DNA from: AWTP1-13 sp963797005 | GTDB taxonomy: Bacteria; Pseudomonadota; Alphaproteobacteria; Rhizobiales; Hyphomicrobiaceae | Direction of reading: 5' to 3' | Length of the DNA stretch: 64,000 bases | Assembly (NCBI GenBank): GCA_963797005.1 | Contig: CAWCOF010000013.1 | Location: 1-64,000, forward strand | Shown: positions 16,623-25,280 of the stretch, in pieces | Layout of the letters: each line of letters opens with the position of its first letter | Numbering within the stretch: position 1 is the stretch's first letter | The notes under the pieces: model-generated | Database searches by the model: none | The model's input: only the letters and a program-made list of their open reading frames with translations | What the model was told of the DNA's origin: nothing | Made by a program: the position numbers and the translations under genes

Positions 16623-19600
16623 TCATTGCCCCGGCTCCTTCTCGCGCATCGCTTGCCAGAGGCGGTGGGGGAGGACGGGGATGCGGGTGAGGCGCACGCC
16701 TGTGGCGTGGCGGATGGCGGAGAGGATCGCGGGTGCCGTGGCAATCAGCGCCGGCTCGCCGACGCCCTTGGCGCCGTAGGGGCCCTCCGGGTCCGTGTCC
16801 TCGATCAGGTAGGTTTTGACGGCCGGCATGTCGCCGGCGGTGGGGATCAGATAGTCGTGCAGGTTCTCGGTGCGGCCGGGAACGAACTCCTCCATCAGCG
16901 CCATGCCCAGCCCCTGGGCGATGCCGCCGTGGATCTGGCCTTCGACCAGCGTCGGGTTGACGGCGCGGCCGACGTCGTGGGCGGCGACCATGGCGGTCAC
17001 CTTGACCGTGCCGAGCACCGTGTCGACCTCGACCTCGGCCATCTGCGCGGCAAAGCCGTAGGTCGCGTAGGGGGAGCCCTGGCCATTCTCGTCCAGCGCG
17101 GTGGTGGGCGGGTCCCAGGTGGCGATGCCTTCGAGGACGATGTCGTTGTCTGTCATCCCGGCCGGAGCCCGCCAGGGCGGAGAGCCGGGACCCAGGGGCC
17201 GCAGGCGATCAGGGCTCTGGGTCCCGGATATTTCGCTGACGCGAAATTCCGGGATGACAGCGACGCGCAGCGCGGCGAGGTCGATGGTGCGGGAGGCGTC
17301 GCCGTCGGAGATGGAGAGGCGGGCGCCGTCGAGGGAGAGCTTGGCGTCGGGGCCGGCGTTGGCCAGCGAGAGGATCTTGGCCCTCAGATCGAGGGCGGCA
17401 AGGCGCGCCGCGTTGCCGGAGACGAAGGTCTGGCGCGAGGCCGACGTCTTGCCGGCATCGAGCGTGAGGTCCGTGTCGCCGACGACCATGCGGAAGGCGC
17501 GCGGCGGCAGGCCCAGGGCGTCGGCGGCGATCTGCAGGAGCACGGTCGAGGAGCCCTGGCCGATGTCGACCGCGCCGTTGAAGAAGGTGAGCGCGCCGTC
17601 GCGGGCGAGCGTGATGCGCATCGTCGACGGGTTGGGCAGCGAGGTGTTGCCGCAGCCGTACCACATGCAGGCGATGCCGACGCCGCGGCGGCGGCGCGGA
17701 TTGCCCGCGTTGTGGGCGGCGACCCGCGCCAGGGCTTCCTTCCAGTCAGGCGCGAGCGCAACGAGGCACTGCGGCAGGCCGGCGGACTGCGCCAGCACCT
17801 GGCCGGACGGCGTGGCGTCGCCGTTCCCGAGCGCGTTGCGGCGGCGGAAATCCCAGCGGTCCAAGCCGAGACGCTCCGCCAGATCGTCCATCAGCGTCTC
17901 GTTGGCGATCGCGGCCTGCGGCACGCCGAAGCCGCGGAAGGCGCCGCCCGGCGGCTCGTTGGTGAAGACGGCGCGCGTGCGGTTTGAGACGTTGCGCACC
18001 CTGTAGGGGCCCTGCGCGTGTACCGGCACGCGGCTGGCGACCGTCGGGCCCCAGGAGGCGTAGGCGCCGGTGTTGAAATCAGCCTGGGATTCGTAGGCGA
18101 GGAGCCGGCCTTGAGCGTCGGCCGCGGCCTTGGCGCGGATGGCCGCCGGGTGGCGCTTGGTGGTGGAGGCCATGGACTCGGTGCGGGTGTAGACGATGCG
18201 CACGGGGCGGCGCGTCACCCAGGCCGCCACCGCCAGCAGCGGCTGCACCGAGACGTCGAGCTTGCCGCCGAAGCCGCCGCCGCAGGCCGTGGGGCGGATG
18301 CGCACGCGTGTCGGATCGAGGCCGAGCACGCGCGCCGTCTCCTCGCGGTCCATGTAGGGCGCCTGGGTCGAGGCCGTGACCTCGATACGGTCGGGAATGT
18401 GTTCGGGGCCGGGGCCGATGGGAACGGCGAAGCCGGCTTCCGGCTCGATGTAGGCATGCTCAACGAAGGCGGTGTGGAAGGTGCCTTCCGCGATCGCGGC
18501 GGCACCCGCATGGGCGGCGGCGACATCGCCGCAGCGCAGGTTGCCGCGGGCGAGCACGTTGTCGGGGAACGCGACATGCAACGGCGGCGCGCCGGGCGTC
18601 AGCGCGGCATCGATGCCGGTGAGCGGCGGCTCGGGGTGCCAGGTGATGGGCAGATCGGCGTCGGCGAGACCTTCGACCGCCTCGCGGCTGCCGACGAGCG
18701 CAAGGATCGCCTCGCCGCGGAAGCGCACATGGCCCGGCGCGAGCACGGGCTGGTCGCGGAGCGTGGGGAAGATGCCGAAGGAATTCGCGCCGGGGACATC
18801 GGCGGCGGTGAGGATGGCGGCGAGGCCGGGGGCGCGCGCCTTGACGCCGGCGAGATCGCCCAGCGTGAAGCGGGCGCGCGCGTGCGGGGATCGGACCACG
18901 CGCAGCCACAGGGCATCGGCGGGCGCCTCGTCGGCGCCGAAGATGTCGGTGCCGGCGACCTTCGGCCAGCCGTCGACGCGGGGGAGGCGGGCGCCCACAA
19001 CCCATTCAGCAAATTCGCCGCCGCCCTGAGCCTGTCGAAGGGCGGTTGAGTCCGCCAAGCCGTGGTTCGACCCCGGATCAAGTCCGGGGCAGGCTGAGCT
19101 CACCACGGGGCTGGAGTTTGCGGCCTGATTCTGATCGGCGCCGACCTCGAGGATGGCCTCGACGATCTTGAGGTAGCCGGTGCAGCGGCAGAGCACGCCG
19201 CCGATGGCGTCCTCCACGTGCGCGCGGCTCGGGCTTGCCTGGCGCGAGAGGAGGTCGGCAGCGGCCATCAGCATGCCGGGCGTGCAGATGCCGCACTGGG
19301 CTGCGCCGTGGGCGAGGAACGCCGCGCGCAGGCGGTCGAGCACGCCATCGGGGCCCTCGCCTTCCACGGTGTCGATCGAGGCGCCCTCGGCCTGCGCGGT
19401 GGCCACCAGGCAGGCGCACACCTGCGCGCCGTCGAGGAGCACGGTGCAGGCGCCGCAGTCGCCGGCCTCGCAGCCGATCTTGGTGCCGGTGAGCCCTAGC
19501 TCCTCGCGCAGGGTATCGGCGAGCGAGGCGAACGGTGGCGCGATCACGCACGCCGGCTGTCCGTTCAAGGTGAACGACACCGTCACGGGGTCAGACCCCT

Positions 19601-19652
19601 CCCCGAGGAGGTTGATCGTTGCCGAGGGGTGTGACCCCATCTTGTCCTGCAT
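16623..19652 (-). CDS. molybdenum hydroxylase, fused 2Fe-2S and Moco subunits
   Basis: A xanthine-dehydrogenase-family protein of up to 1009 residues. The N-terminal 2Fe-2S domain has CEAGDCGACTVLLDG and CGICTPGMLM...CRCTGY. A linker follows, then the molybdopterin domain with GGGFGGK, AFRGFGVPQ, DIGQGSSTVLLQI and the catalytic glutamate in GAKGVGEP. Such enzymes hydroxylate N-heterocycles or aldehydes, here with the FAD subunit encoded just upstream (ATGA overlap at 19649-19655). Small and large subunits are usually separate; here the linker is made of repeat sequence (19024-19095), a second repeat (17152-17258) is translated within the Moco domain, and a palindrome (19588-19634) lies near the N-terminus. 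A GTG at 19586 is an alternative start after that palindrome. Confidence 0.88.
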   Translation of the reverse strand: MQDKMGSHPSATINLLGEGSDPVTVSFTLNGQPACVIAPPFASLADTLREELGLTGTKIGCEAGDCGACTVLLDGAQVCACLVATAQAEGASIDTVEGEGPDGVLDRLRAAFLAHGAAQCGICTPGMLMAAADLLSRQASPSRAHVEDAIGGVLCRCTGYLKIVEAILEVGADQNQAANSSPVVSSACPGLDPGSNHGLADSTALRQAQGGGEFAEWVVGARLPRVDGWPKVAGTDIFGADEAPADALWLRVVRSPHARARFTLGDLAGVKARAPGLAAILTAADVPGANSFGIFPTLRDQPVLAPGHVRFRGEAILALVGSREAVEGLADADLPITWHPEPPLTGIDAALTPGAPPLHVAFPDNVLARGNLRCGDVAAAHAGAAAIAEGTFHTAFVEHAYIEPEAGFAVPIGPGPEHIPDRIEVTASTQAPYMDREETARVLGLDPTRVRIRPTACGGGFGGKLDVSVQPLLAVAAWVTRRPVRIVYTRTESMASTTKRHPAAIRAKAAADAQGRLLAYESQADFNTGAYASWGPTVASRVPVHAQGPYRVRNVSNRTRAVFTNEPPGGAFRGFGVPQAAIANETLMDDLAERLGLDRWDFRRRNALGNGDATPSGQVLAQSAGLPQCLVALAPDWKEALARVAAHNAGNPRRRRGVGIACMWYGCGNTSLPNPSTMRITLARDGALTFFNGAVDIGQGSSTVLLQIAADALGLPPRAFRMVVGDTDLTLDAGKTSASRQTFVSGNAARLAALDLRAKILSLANAGPDAKLSLDGARLSISDGDASRTIDLAALRVAVIPEFRVSEISGTQSPDRLRPLGPGSPPWRAPAGMTDNDIVLEGIATWDPPTTALDENGQGSPYATYGFAAQMAEVEVDTVLGTVKVTAMVAAHDVGRAVNPTLVEGQIHGGIAQGLGMALMEEFVPGRTENLHDYLIPTAGDMPAVKTYLIEDTDPEGPYGAKGVGEPALIATAPAILSAIRHATGVRLTRIPVLPHRLWQAMREKEPGQ
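17152..17258. repeat. GTCATCCCGG-type palindromic repeat, copy C, inside a coding frame
   Basis: A 107-bp copy that lies entirely within the molybdenum hydroxylase frame without breaking it. It is translated as about 36 residues beginning VIPEFRVSEISGTQS and ending WRAPAGMTD. Residues on both sides (roughly before 797 and after 833 of the long form) resume normal family sequence, so the element is an in-frame insertion. Confidence 0.9.
19024..19095. repeat. two short interspersed repeats forming a coding linker
   Basis: CCTGAGCCTGTCGAAGGG (19024-19041) and CCCCGGATCAAGTCCGGGG (19071-19089) lie between the 2Fe-2S domain and the Moco domain of the hydroxylase. Both are units found elsewhere in the window (8774-8796 and 13549-13575). 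They are translated as a low-complexity linker (SACPGLDPG... TALRQAQGGG) unlike either domain. Confidence 0.75.
19588..19634. repeat. GGGGTCAGACCCC-type inverted repeat at a gene start
   Basis: GGGGTCAGACCCCTC on the left and, reading the other strand, GGGGTCACACCCCTC on the right (14 of 15 bases match), with a short spacer. It lies within codons ~7-22 of the hydroxylase frame, between the ATG overlapping the FAD-subunit stop and the first recognisable family residues (VTVSFTLNGQ). It may have pushed the start upstream or may be translated. Confidence 0.7.
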
Positions 19653-20524
19653 CAGGCGGCCCTCCGCCCGGGGTGTTCGGCGAGGTCGCGCAACAGATCG
19701 AGCGTGAGAGCGAGCGCTGCCTCACGCCGATAGGCAGCCGAGCCGCGGATGTCGTCGATGGGCGTGAGGTGCGCGACGTGCGAAGGCACCACGAGGGCTG
19801 CAGCCGTCGCCGGCGACTGCCCGATCAAGGCGGATCCGAGCGAGGTCAGGCGCTGCGGGACAGCGGAGCAGGCGCCGACGGCAAGGCGGGCGGCGGCGAT
19901 GCAGTCCGCTGCATCCAACTCGATGACGCCGGCGACCATGACGATGGAAATCACCAGATACTTGCGCGCGCCGAGCTTGAGGAAATGACCACGCGTCGGG
20001 CTGCTCCGCTTGGGGACGAGGAGGGCGGTGACGATCTCGTCGGGGCGGCAGACGGTGCGGCGGTAGCTTTCGATGAAATCTCCCGCGGGGACGAGGCGGC
20101 GGCCCTGGCAGCTCGTCAGCTCAACTTGAGTGTCGAGCGCCATCAGGTTGGGCATGCCGTCGCCGGCCGGGGAGGCGGTGCAGATATTGCCGGCGATGGT
20201 GCCGCGGTTCTGGATCTGGGCGCCGCCGACCTCGCGCGCGGCGAGCTCGAGGCCGTCGAACAGAGGCGGCAGGTCGGCGCGGAGGATGTCGGTCCAGGTG
20301 GTGAGCGCGCCGATGCGCCAGTGCGCGGTCTCCTCGGCGATGCCGCGCAAGTCCCGCAGCGCGGAGATGTCGAGGATGTCCTTGCGGCGCCGGTCGCCCC
20401 AGCCGGCGCGCGCGGCGCTGGCCGGATAGACGTCGGTGCCGCCAGCCAAGACCTCGACGTCGTGCGCGGCGCGGATGGCGAGCGCGTCGTCCAGCGTGTC
20501 GGGGCGATGATAGGCGGCCGTCAT
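19652..20524 (-). CDS. molybdenum hydroxylase, FAD-binding subunit
   Basis: A 290-residue medium subunit of the xanthine dehydrogenase family with FAD-binding motifs LAGGTDVYP and QNRGTIAGNICTASPAGD. It passes electrons from the 2Fe-2S clusters of the partner subunit to NAD+ or another acceptor. The ATG at 20524 (MTAAYHRPDTLDDALAI) is the normal family start; the open frame upstream to 20671 is repeat sequence. Its TGA overlaps the ATG of the fused 2Fe-2S/Moco gene. The gene for the hyuB-like subunit is upstream, with a 235-bp spacer filled by the second copy of the 66-bp-core repeat. Confidence 0.9.
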   Translation of the reverse strand: MTAAYHRPDTLDDALAIRAAHDVEVLAGGTDVYPASAARAGWGDRRRKDILDISALRDLRGIAEETAHWRIGALTTWTDILRADLPPLFDGLELAAREVGGAQIQNRGTIAGNICTASPAGDGMPNLMALDTQVELTSCQGRRLVPAGDFIESYRRTVCRPDEIVTALLVPKRSSPTRGHFLKLGARKYLVISIVMVAGVIELDAADCIAAARLAVGACSAVPQRLTSLGSALIGQSPATAAALVVPSHVAHLTPIDDIRGSAAYRREAALALTLDLLRDLAEHPGRRAA

Positions 20525-20539
20525 GTCGGCCTCCACCGG

Positions 20540-20745
20540 CCCCTCTCCCCTCGGGGAGAGGACGTGAGGCCATGACTTGCGGCCGCGGGCTTCAAGCGCT
20601 CCAGGAGCGAAACGATGATGGCGCGGCCGCAAGTCATTTGGCCGAACTGGTGAGGGGGGACTGCAGAACATCTGCGGTAGGGATTCCCCCCACCCCTAGC
20701 CCCTCCCCGCAAGGGGGAGGGGGACCGCGCTCCGTTCCGGGCAAG
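20540..20745. repeat. dispersed intergenic palindromic repeat, copy 2 (66-bp core)
   Basis: The core at 20572-20637 begins ATGACTTGCGGCCGC and ends GCGGCCGCAAGTCAT, the same length as the core at 3729-3794 but inverted with respect to its flanks. C-rich and G-rich hairpin-forming stretches (CCCTCTCCCCTCGGGGAGAGG; CCCCTCCCCGCAAGGGGGAGG) lie on both sides. It fills the spacer between hyuB and the FAD-subunit gene. Confidence 0.8.
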
Positions 20746-20759
20746 GGTTGGCGTTCCAG

Positions 20760-22511
20760 TCAAGAGGTCACCCCCCTTTGGCGGAGAGCATCCGTCGCCC
20801 GCGCGTCGATGGTGCCGTCGGGGGAGAGGGCGACGGCGAAGAGGGTGCGGGCCTGGTCCGGCGTGTAGTAGCCGCGGGATACGTCGCGGGCGACGAGGGC
20901 GGGGTCGCGGCGGAAGGCATCGCCGTAGCCGCCGCCGCCCGGCGTCATCACCTCCACGCGGTCGCCGACGCCGAGCGCGATGCCCTGGTCCTTGGAGAGA
21001 TGCTCCGGCACGATGGTCTCCCCGCCGCGGTGGACCTTGACGACGTTGGGTGCGCCGTCGCCGCCGCCGAGCACGCCCGGCGGGCCGAAGCGGCCGTGGT
21101 CCATGACGAAGGAGGCGCTCGCCTCCCCGCGCAGCAGCTCCACCTCGTAGTGCAGGCCGAAGCCGCCGCGATGCCGGCCGGCGCCGCCCGAGCCTTCGCG
21201 CAGCGCGTAGCGGCGGAACAGGATCGGATAGTACTGCTCCATCATCTCGACCGGCTGGCTCTTGGAGATGCCGATGGTGGAGCAGCCGTTGGTGAGCCCG
21301 TCGTGGTCGGCGTTGCCGCCGTAGCCGCCGCCGGAGATCTGGTACATGACGTAGCCGGCGCGCTTTGCCGGATCGAAGCCGCCGAGCGCGAAGTTGCCCG
21401 AGGAGCCGGCGGGCGCGGCGGTGACCTTGTCGGGGATCGCCTGCACCAGCGCCAGGAACACGGCTTCGGCGATGCGCTGCGAGACTTCCGCCGCGCAGCC
21501 CGAGACGGGCCGCGGGTAGTGCGCATCGAGGAACGTGCCCTCGGGGCGCTTGATGATGAGCGGCTCGAAGGCGCCGGAGTTCAGCGGCGTGTCGGGGAAG
21601 ATGTGGCGCATGGCGAGGTAGACGGCCGAGTAGGTCGTCGCCACCACGGAGTTCATCGGCCCGCGGCACGGCGGCGAGGAGCCGGAGAAGTCGAAGGCGA
21701 GCGAGTCGCCGGTCTTGGTGACGGCGAGCGCGATCTTCAGCGGCTGGTTGACGACGCCATCGGAGTCGACGAAGGCCTCGGACCGATAGACGCCATCGGG
21801 AATGGCGGCGATGTGCGCGCGCATGAGGCGGGCTGCGCGCCGGCGGATTTCGGCGATAGCGGCAACGATGGTGTCCTCGCCGTAACGGTCGATGAGGCCG
21901 GTCAGCCGCGTCTCGCCGACCTTGAGTGCGGCGGCCTGGGCCTTGATGTCGCCGATGCGCTGCTCGGCGATGCGCATGTTGGACATGAGGATGGCGAAGA
22001 TCTCGCTGTCCATCTCGCCCTTCTTGAAGAGCTTGATGGGCGGCAGGCGCAGGCCCTCCTGCTCGACCTCGGTGGCGTGCGCCGAAAAGCCGCCGGGCAC
22101 CATGCCGCCGATATCGGGCCAGTGCCCCGTGTTCTGCAGCCAGCAGAAATGCTTGCCACGGTAGTAGAAGGGCAGCGCAAAGCGCACGTCCATCAGGTGG
22201 GTGCCGCCGAGATAGGGATCGTTGACGATATAGATGTCGCCGGGCTCGGGCGGTCGCGTCTTGCCCTCGCCGATCAGGCGGATCAGCTCGCGCGTGGAAT
22301 ACTGCATGGTGCCGACAAACACCGGCAGTCCAAGCTCGCCCTGGCTGATGAGCGCGCCGGTGTCCTTGTCGTAGATGCCCGACGAGCGGTCGTCGGCCTC
22401 CGCGATCACGGGCGAGAAGGCCGCGCGCGAGAAGGCGATGTCCATCTCGTTGCAGACCTGGCCGAGGCTTGCCTGGATCACCGCGAGTGTGAGTGGGTCG
22501 ATCGCGCTCAT
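20760..22511 (-). CDS. hyuB: hydantoinase B/oxoprolinase family protein (pair 1)
   Basis: A 583-residue HyuB-type subunit. Features include the N-terminal LTLAVIQASLGQVCNEMD, SRAAFSPVIAEADD, DIYIVNDPYLGGTHL, the glycine-rich VSGCAAEVSQRIAEA region and the late TPGGGGYGDAFRRDP. With HyuA it forms an ATP-dependent cyclic-amide hydrolase of the hydantoinase/5-oxoprolinase/acetone-carboxylase superfamily. Its start overlaps the hyuA stop by 4 bp. Association with a molybdenum hydroxylase and a MarR regulator suggests ring hydroxylation followed by ring opening; the actual substrate is unknown. Confidence 0.9.
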   Translation of the reverse strand: MSAIDPLTLAVIQASLGQVCNEMDIAFSRAAFSPVIAEADDRSSGIYDKDTGALISQGELGLPVFVGTMQYSTRELIRLIGEGKTRPPEPGDIYIVNDPYLGGTHLMDVRFALPFYYRGKHFCWLQNTGHWPDIGGMVPGGFSAHATEVEQEGLRLPPIKLFKKGEMDSEIFAILMSNMRIAEQRIGDIKAQAAALKVGETRLTGLIDRYGEDTIVAAIAEIRRRAARLMRAHIAAIPDGVYRSEAFVDSDGVVNQPLKIALAVTKTGDSLAFDFSGSSPPCRGPMNSVVATTYSAVYLAMRHIFPDTPLNSGAFEPLIIKRPEGTFLDAHYPRPVSGCAAEVSQRIAEAVFLALVQAIPDKVTAAPAGSSGNFALGGFDPAKRAGYVMYQISGGGYGGNADHDGLTNGCSTIGISKSQPVEMMEQYYPILFRRYALREGSGGAGRHRGGFGLHYEVELLRGEASASFVMDHGRFGPPGVLGGGDGAPNVVKVHRGGETIVPEHLSKDQGIALGVGDRVEVMTPGGGGYGDAFRRDPALVARDVSRGYYTPDQARTLFAVALSPDGTIDARATDALRQRGVTS

Positions 22512-24565
22512 GGCCGTCCCGCGCCTCCGACCTTGATCCTCAGGTTGCCGATGTCGTCGATGACGGCGGCGGCGGCTGCGTCGATCACGGTGGTCGCGTC
22601 GATCTGCTGGACGATGGCGGGCCCTTCGATGCGTGCCTCCACCGGCAGCTTCACCCGGTCGAAGACATGCGCCATGCGCCAGCGGCCGTCGGCGAACACC
22701 TTGCGCTCGCCGATCAGCGCGCCCTCGACGCGGGCCGCGCGGCCATCGGCATCGAGCAGGGCGGCGAGCGGGAAGCGGCGGCGGCGGCCGATCACCGACG
22801 TGGTGAGATTGACCAGCACCGCCCTGATCTCCGGCAGGCGTACCTGAAATCGGGCGAAGTAGGCCGCCTCGAACAGCGCCTGGACCTCGGCGCGCGACGG
22901 CGCGGCGTTGGGAAAGGCGACGCGGATCAGATGCGTCTGGCCGCGGAACTGCATGTCGGCGCCGTGCAGCACTTTGGTCTCGACGATCTCGCTCTGCTCC
23001 TCCGCGTTCACGGCGATGCCGCGCTCGCGCTGGGCGGCGAGGAGCCGGTGCACCTCGGCCATGTCGGCACCGTCGAGGGGCACATTCAGAGTATTGACGA
23101 AGTCCTGGCGCAGGTCGGCGACGAGGCAGCCCAGCGCGTTGGTGAGGCCGGGCCGCGCAGGGACCAGCACCTCGGGCAGGCCAAGCTCGCGGGCGAGCGC
23201 CACGGCGTGCAGCGGCCCGGCGCCGCCGAAGGCGAACAGGACGAAGTCGCGCGGATCGAGTCCGCGCGCCAGCGACACCATGCGGATGGCGCCGGCCATG
23301 TGCGTGTCGGCGAGGCGGATGACGGCGGCGGCGGCCTCATCGACGCTCAACCTGAGCGGCTCGGCAATCGTCCTGGCAAAGATCCCGCGCACATGGTCGA
23401 GCGAGACCGGGCGCGACACCGCGTGCAGGCCATCGGGATCGAGGCGGCCGAGCAGCAGGTTGGCATCGGTGATGGTGGGCGCGGTGCCGCCGCGGCCGTA
23501 GCAGATGGGGCCGGGCTCGGAGCCCGCCGATTGCGGCCCGACCTGCAGCATGCCGGCGGCATTGATGGAGGCGATCGAGCCGCCGCCGGCACCGATGGAG
23601 CGCACGTCGACCATGGGCACGTGGATCGGCAGGCCGTAGTCGATGGTGAGCTCGGAGGAGACCTGCGGCACGCCGCCGTGCACCAGGGCGACATCGGTGG
23701 AGGTGCCGCCCATGTCGTAGGTGATGGCGTTGGCGATGCCGGACTGGGCGAGTGTGGCGGCGGCGGCCATCACGCCGGAAGCGGGCCCCGACATGATGGT
23801 CTTGGCAGCCTCGCGGGCAACGAGCTTCGCCGATACGGTGCCGCCGTTGCCGTTCATGACGAGCAGGTCGCGCGCGAAGCCCCGCTTCTCCAGCTCGGAC
23901 TGCAGCCGGCGCACGTAGCGGTCGAGGATCGGCTGCACGGCGGCATTGACGGCGGCCGTGGTGCCGCGCTCGTACTCGCGGAACTCCGAAAGGATGGCAT
24001 GGCCCAAGGTGACGTAGGCGTTGGGCCAAAGCGCGCGGGCAATCTCGCCGGCGCGCAGCTCATGGGCGGGGTTGGCGTAGGCGTGGAGGAAATGGATAAG
24101 CAGGCTCTCGCAGCCCGCCGCCAGCAGCGCGCGCACGGCGTCGGCGACCTGGGCCTCGTCGAGCGGCACGACAACCTCGCCGGCTGCATTGACGCGCTCG
24201 TCGACCTCCAGGCGCCGCTCGCGCGGGATCAGCGGCTCGAAGGTGCCGGTCATGCCGTAGGCGTGCGGGCGCGTGCGGCGGCCGAGCTCGAGGCAATCGC
24301 GAAAGCCGCGCGTGGTGATCAGGCCGACGCGAGCGAGCTTGCGCTCGAGCACGGCGTTGGTGGTGGCCGTGGTGCCGTGGATGACGAGGTCGAGATCGGC
24401 GGGAGCGACGCCGGCCTCGTCGACGGCGGCCAGCACACCGTCGGCCTGGTTGGCGGCGGTGGTGAGGATCTTGGCGAGTCTGACGCGCTCACCCTCCGGG
24501 CCCGCCTCGTAGAGCAGGAGGTCCGTGAAGGTGCCGCCGACGTCGATGCCAACCACCCGCCTCAT
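22508..24565 (-). CDS. hyuA: hydantoinase A/oxoprolinase family protein (pair 1)
   Basis: A 685-residue HyuA subunit with an actin-like ATPase core: phosphate loop GIDVGGTFTDLLLYE at the N-terminus, VIHGTTATTNAVLERK, GLITTRGFRDCLELGR, a second phosphate motif YDMGGTSTDVALVHGG and DVRSIGAGGGSIA. It phosphorylates or activates a cyclic amide for hydrolysis with HyuB, which overlaps it by 4 bp. The ATG at 24565 is directly before the conserved phosphate loop, the standard position. It is the first gene of the operon that runs to 13540. Confidence 0.92.
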   Translation of the reverse strand: MRRVVGIDVGGTFTDLLLYEAGPEGERVRLAKILTTAANQADGVLAAVDEAGVAPADLDLVIHGTTATTNAVLERKLARVGLITTRGFRDCLELGRRTRPHAYGMTGTFEPLIPRERRLEVDERVNAAGEVVVPLDEAQVADAVRALLAAGCESLLIHFLHAYANPAHELRAGEIARALWPNAYVTLGHAILSEFREYERGTTAAVNAAVQPILDRYVRRLQSELEKRGFARDLLVMNGNGGTVSAKLVAREAAKTIMSGPASGVMAAAATLAQSGIANAITYDMGGTSTDVALVHGGVPQVSSELTIDYGLPIHVPMVDVRSIGAGGGSIASINAAGMLQVGPQSAGSEPGPICYGRGGTAPTITDANLLLGRLDPDGLHAVSRPVSLDHVRGIFARTIAEPLRLSVDEAAAAVIRLADTHMAGAIRMVSLARGLDPRDFVLFAFGGAGPLHAVALARELGLPEVLVPARPGLTNALGCLVADLRQDFVNTLNVPLDGADMAEVHRLLAAQRERGIAVNAEEQSEIVETKVLHGADMQFRGQTHLIRVAFPNAAPSRAEVQALFEAAYFARFQVRLPEIRAVLVNLTTSVIGRRRRFPLAALLDADGRAARVEGALIGERKVFADGRWRMAHVFDRVKLPVEARIEGPAIVQQIDATTVIDAAAAAVIDDIGNLRIKVGGAGRP

Positions 24566-24798
24566 GTGCGCTCACGGGCTTTGTCGATGTCATTAGCATA
24601 CGAACAATCTCGGCCGTGGTCCAGCGGGGTGGACGTTGGTGGCAGATGGGAGGCCCACCACTGACGTCACCCCGCCCCGGCCGGGCGGCGTGGGAGCCAC
24701 AATGCGGAAAGTGAGCCGCAAGCGGAGACTTGCGTGGGTCCCCGCCTTCAGCAGCCGCGCCGACGGCGCGGCGCCTGCCGGGGATGACGCTGGTGGTT

Positions 24799-24900
24799 GT
24801 CATCCCGGCCAACGCGGAGCGGAGAGCCGGGACCCAGGGCCAAGAACTGAGTGCGTGACCCCTGGGTCCCGGATATTTGCTGCGCAAATTCCGGGATGAC
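24799..24900. repeat. GTCATCCCGG-type palindromic repeat, copy D
   Basis: A 102-bp copy with the same inverted ends and internal GAGAGCCGGGACCCAGGG and CTGGGTCCCGGATATTTGC blocks as the copies at 5166, 16498 and 17152. It is intergenic, downstream of rpe and upstream of hyuA. Confidence 0.88.
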
Positions 24901-25280
24901 AGAAATTAACCGTAGGCGGATTTATCCTCGGTGGTTTGGGCGCGCGTATGGTGCGGTTGCTTCGCTCCACAAAGGGGTCGCGCTCATGAGGCGTCATCGG
25001 CGTGAGGGCGGAGTGCAGTGTCGCGCCGAGGTCAACGCAGGCCGAGGCGGCGAGGCTCAGCGCATCGCCCGGGTGGAAGTCCCCGGTCCCAGCGAGGAGA
25101 AGGGTGCGCCTAGGCCATAAATCCTGCGCGGGGCGGTGAATGGCGCCGCCATAAGAAATTAAACTTGCGGTGCCCGCCGCCCCGCAGCCCCTTCAATGAG
25201 CAAAGCCTCGAGCGGAAAGGCCGCTGCGGGGGCGAAAGTGTTGAGCAATTGGCAATCGGCAGTAGGCAGGCCCCGATTCC

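Noticed and set aside
24940..25240. RNase P RNA, tmRNA or riboswitch in the rpe-hyuA spacer
   Set aside because: I looked for the conserved RNase P core, tmRNA tag/acceptor sequence and cobalamin-type boxes and found none; only a hairpin and an open frame remain.
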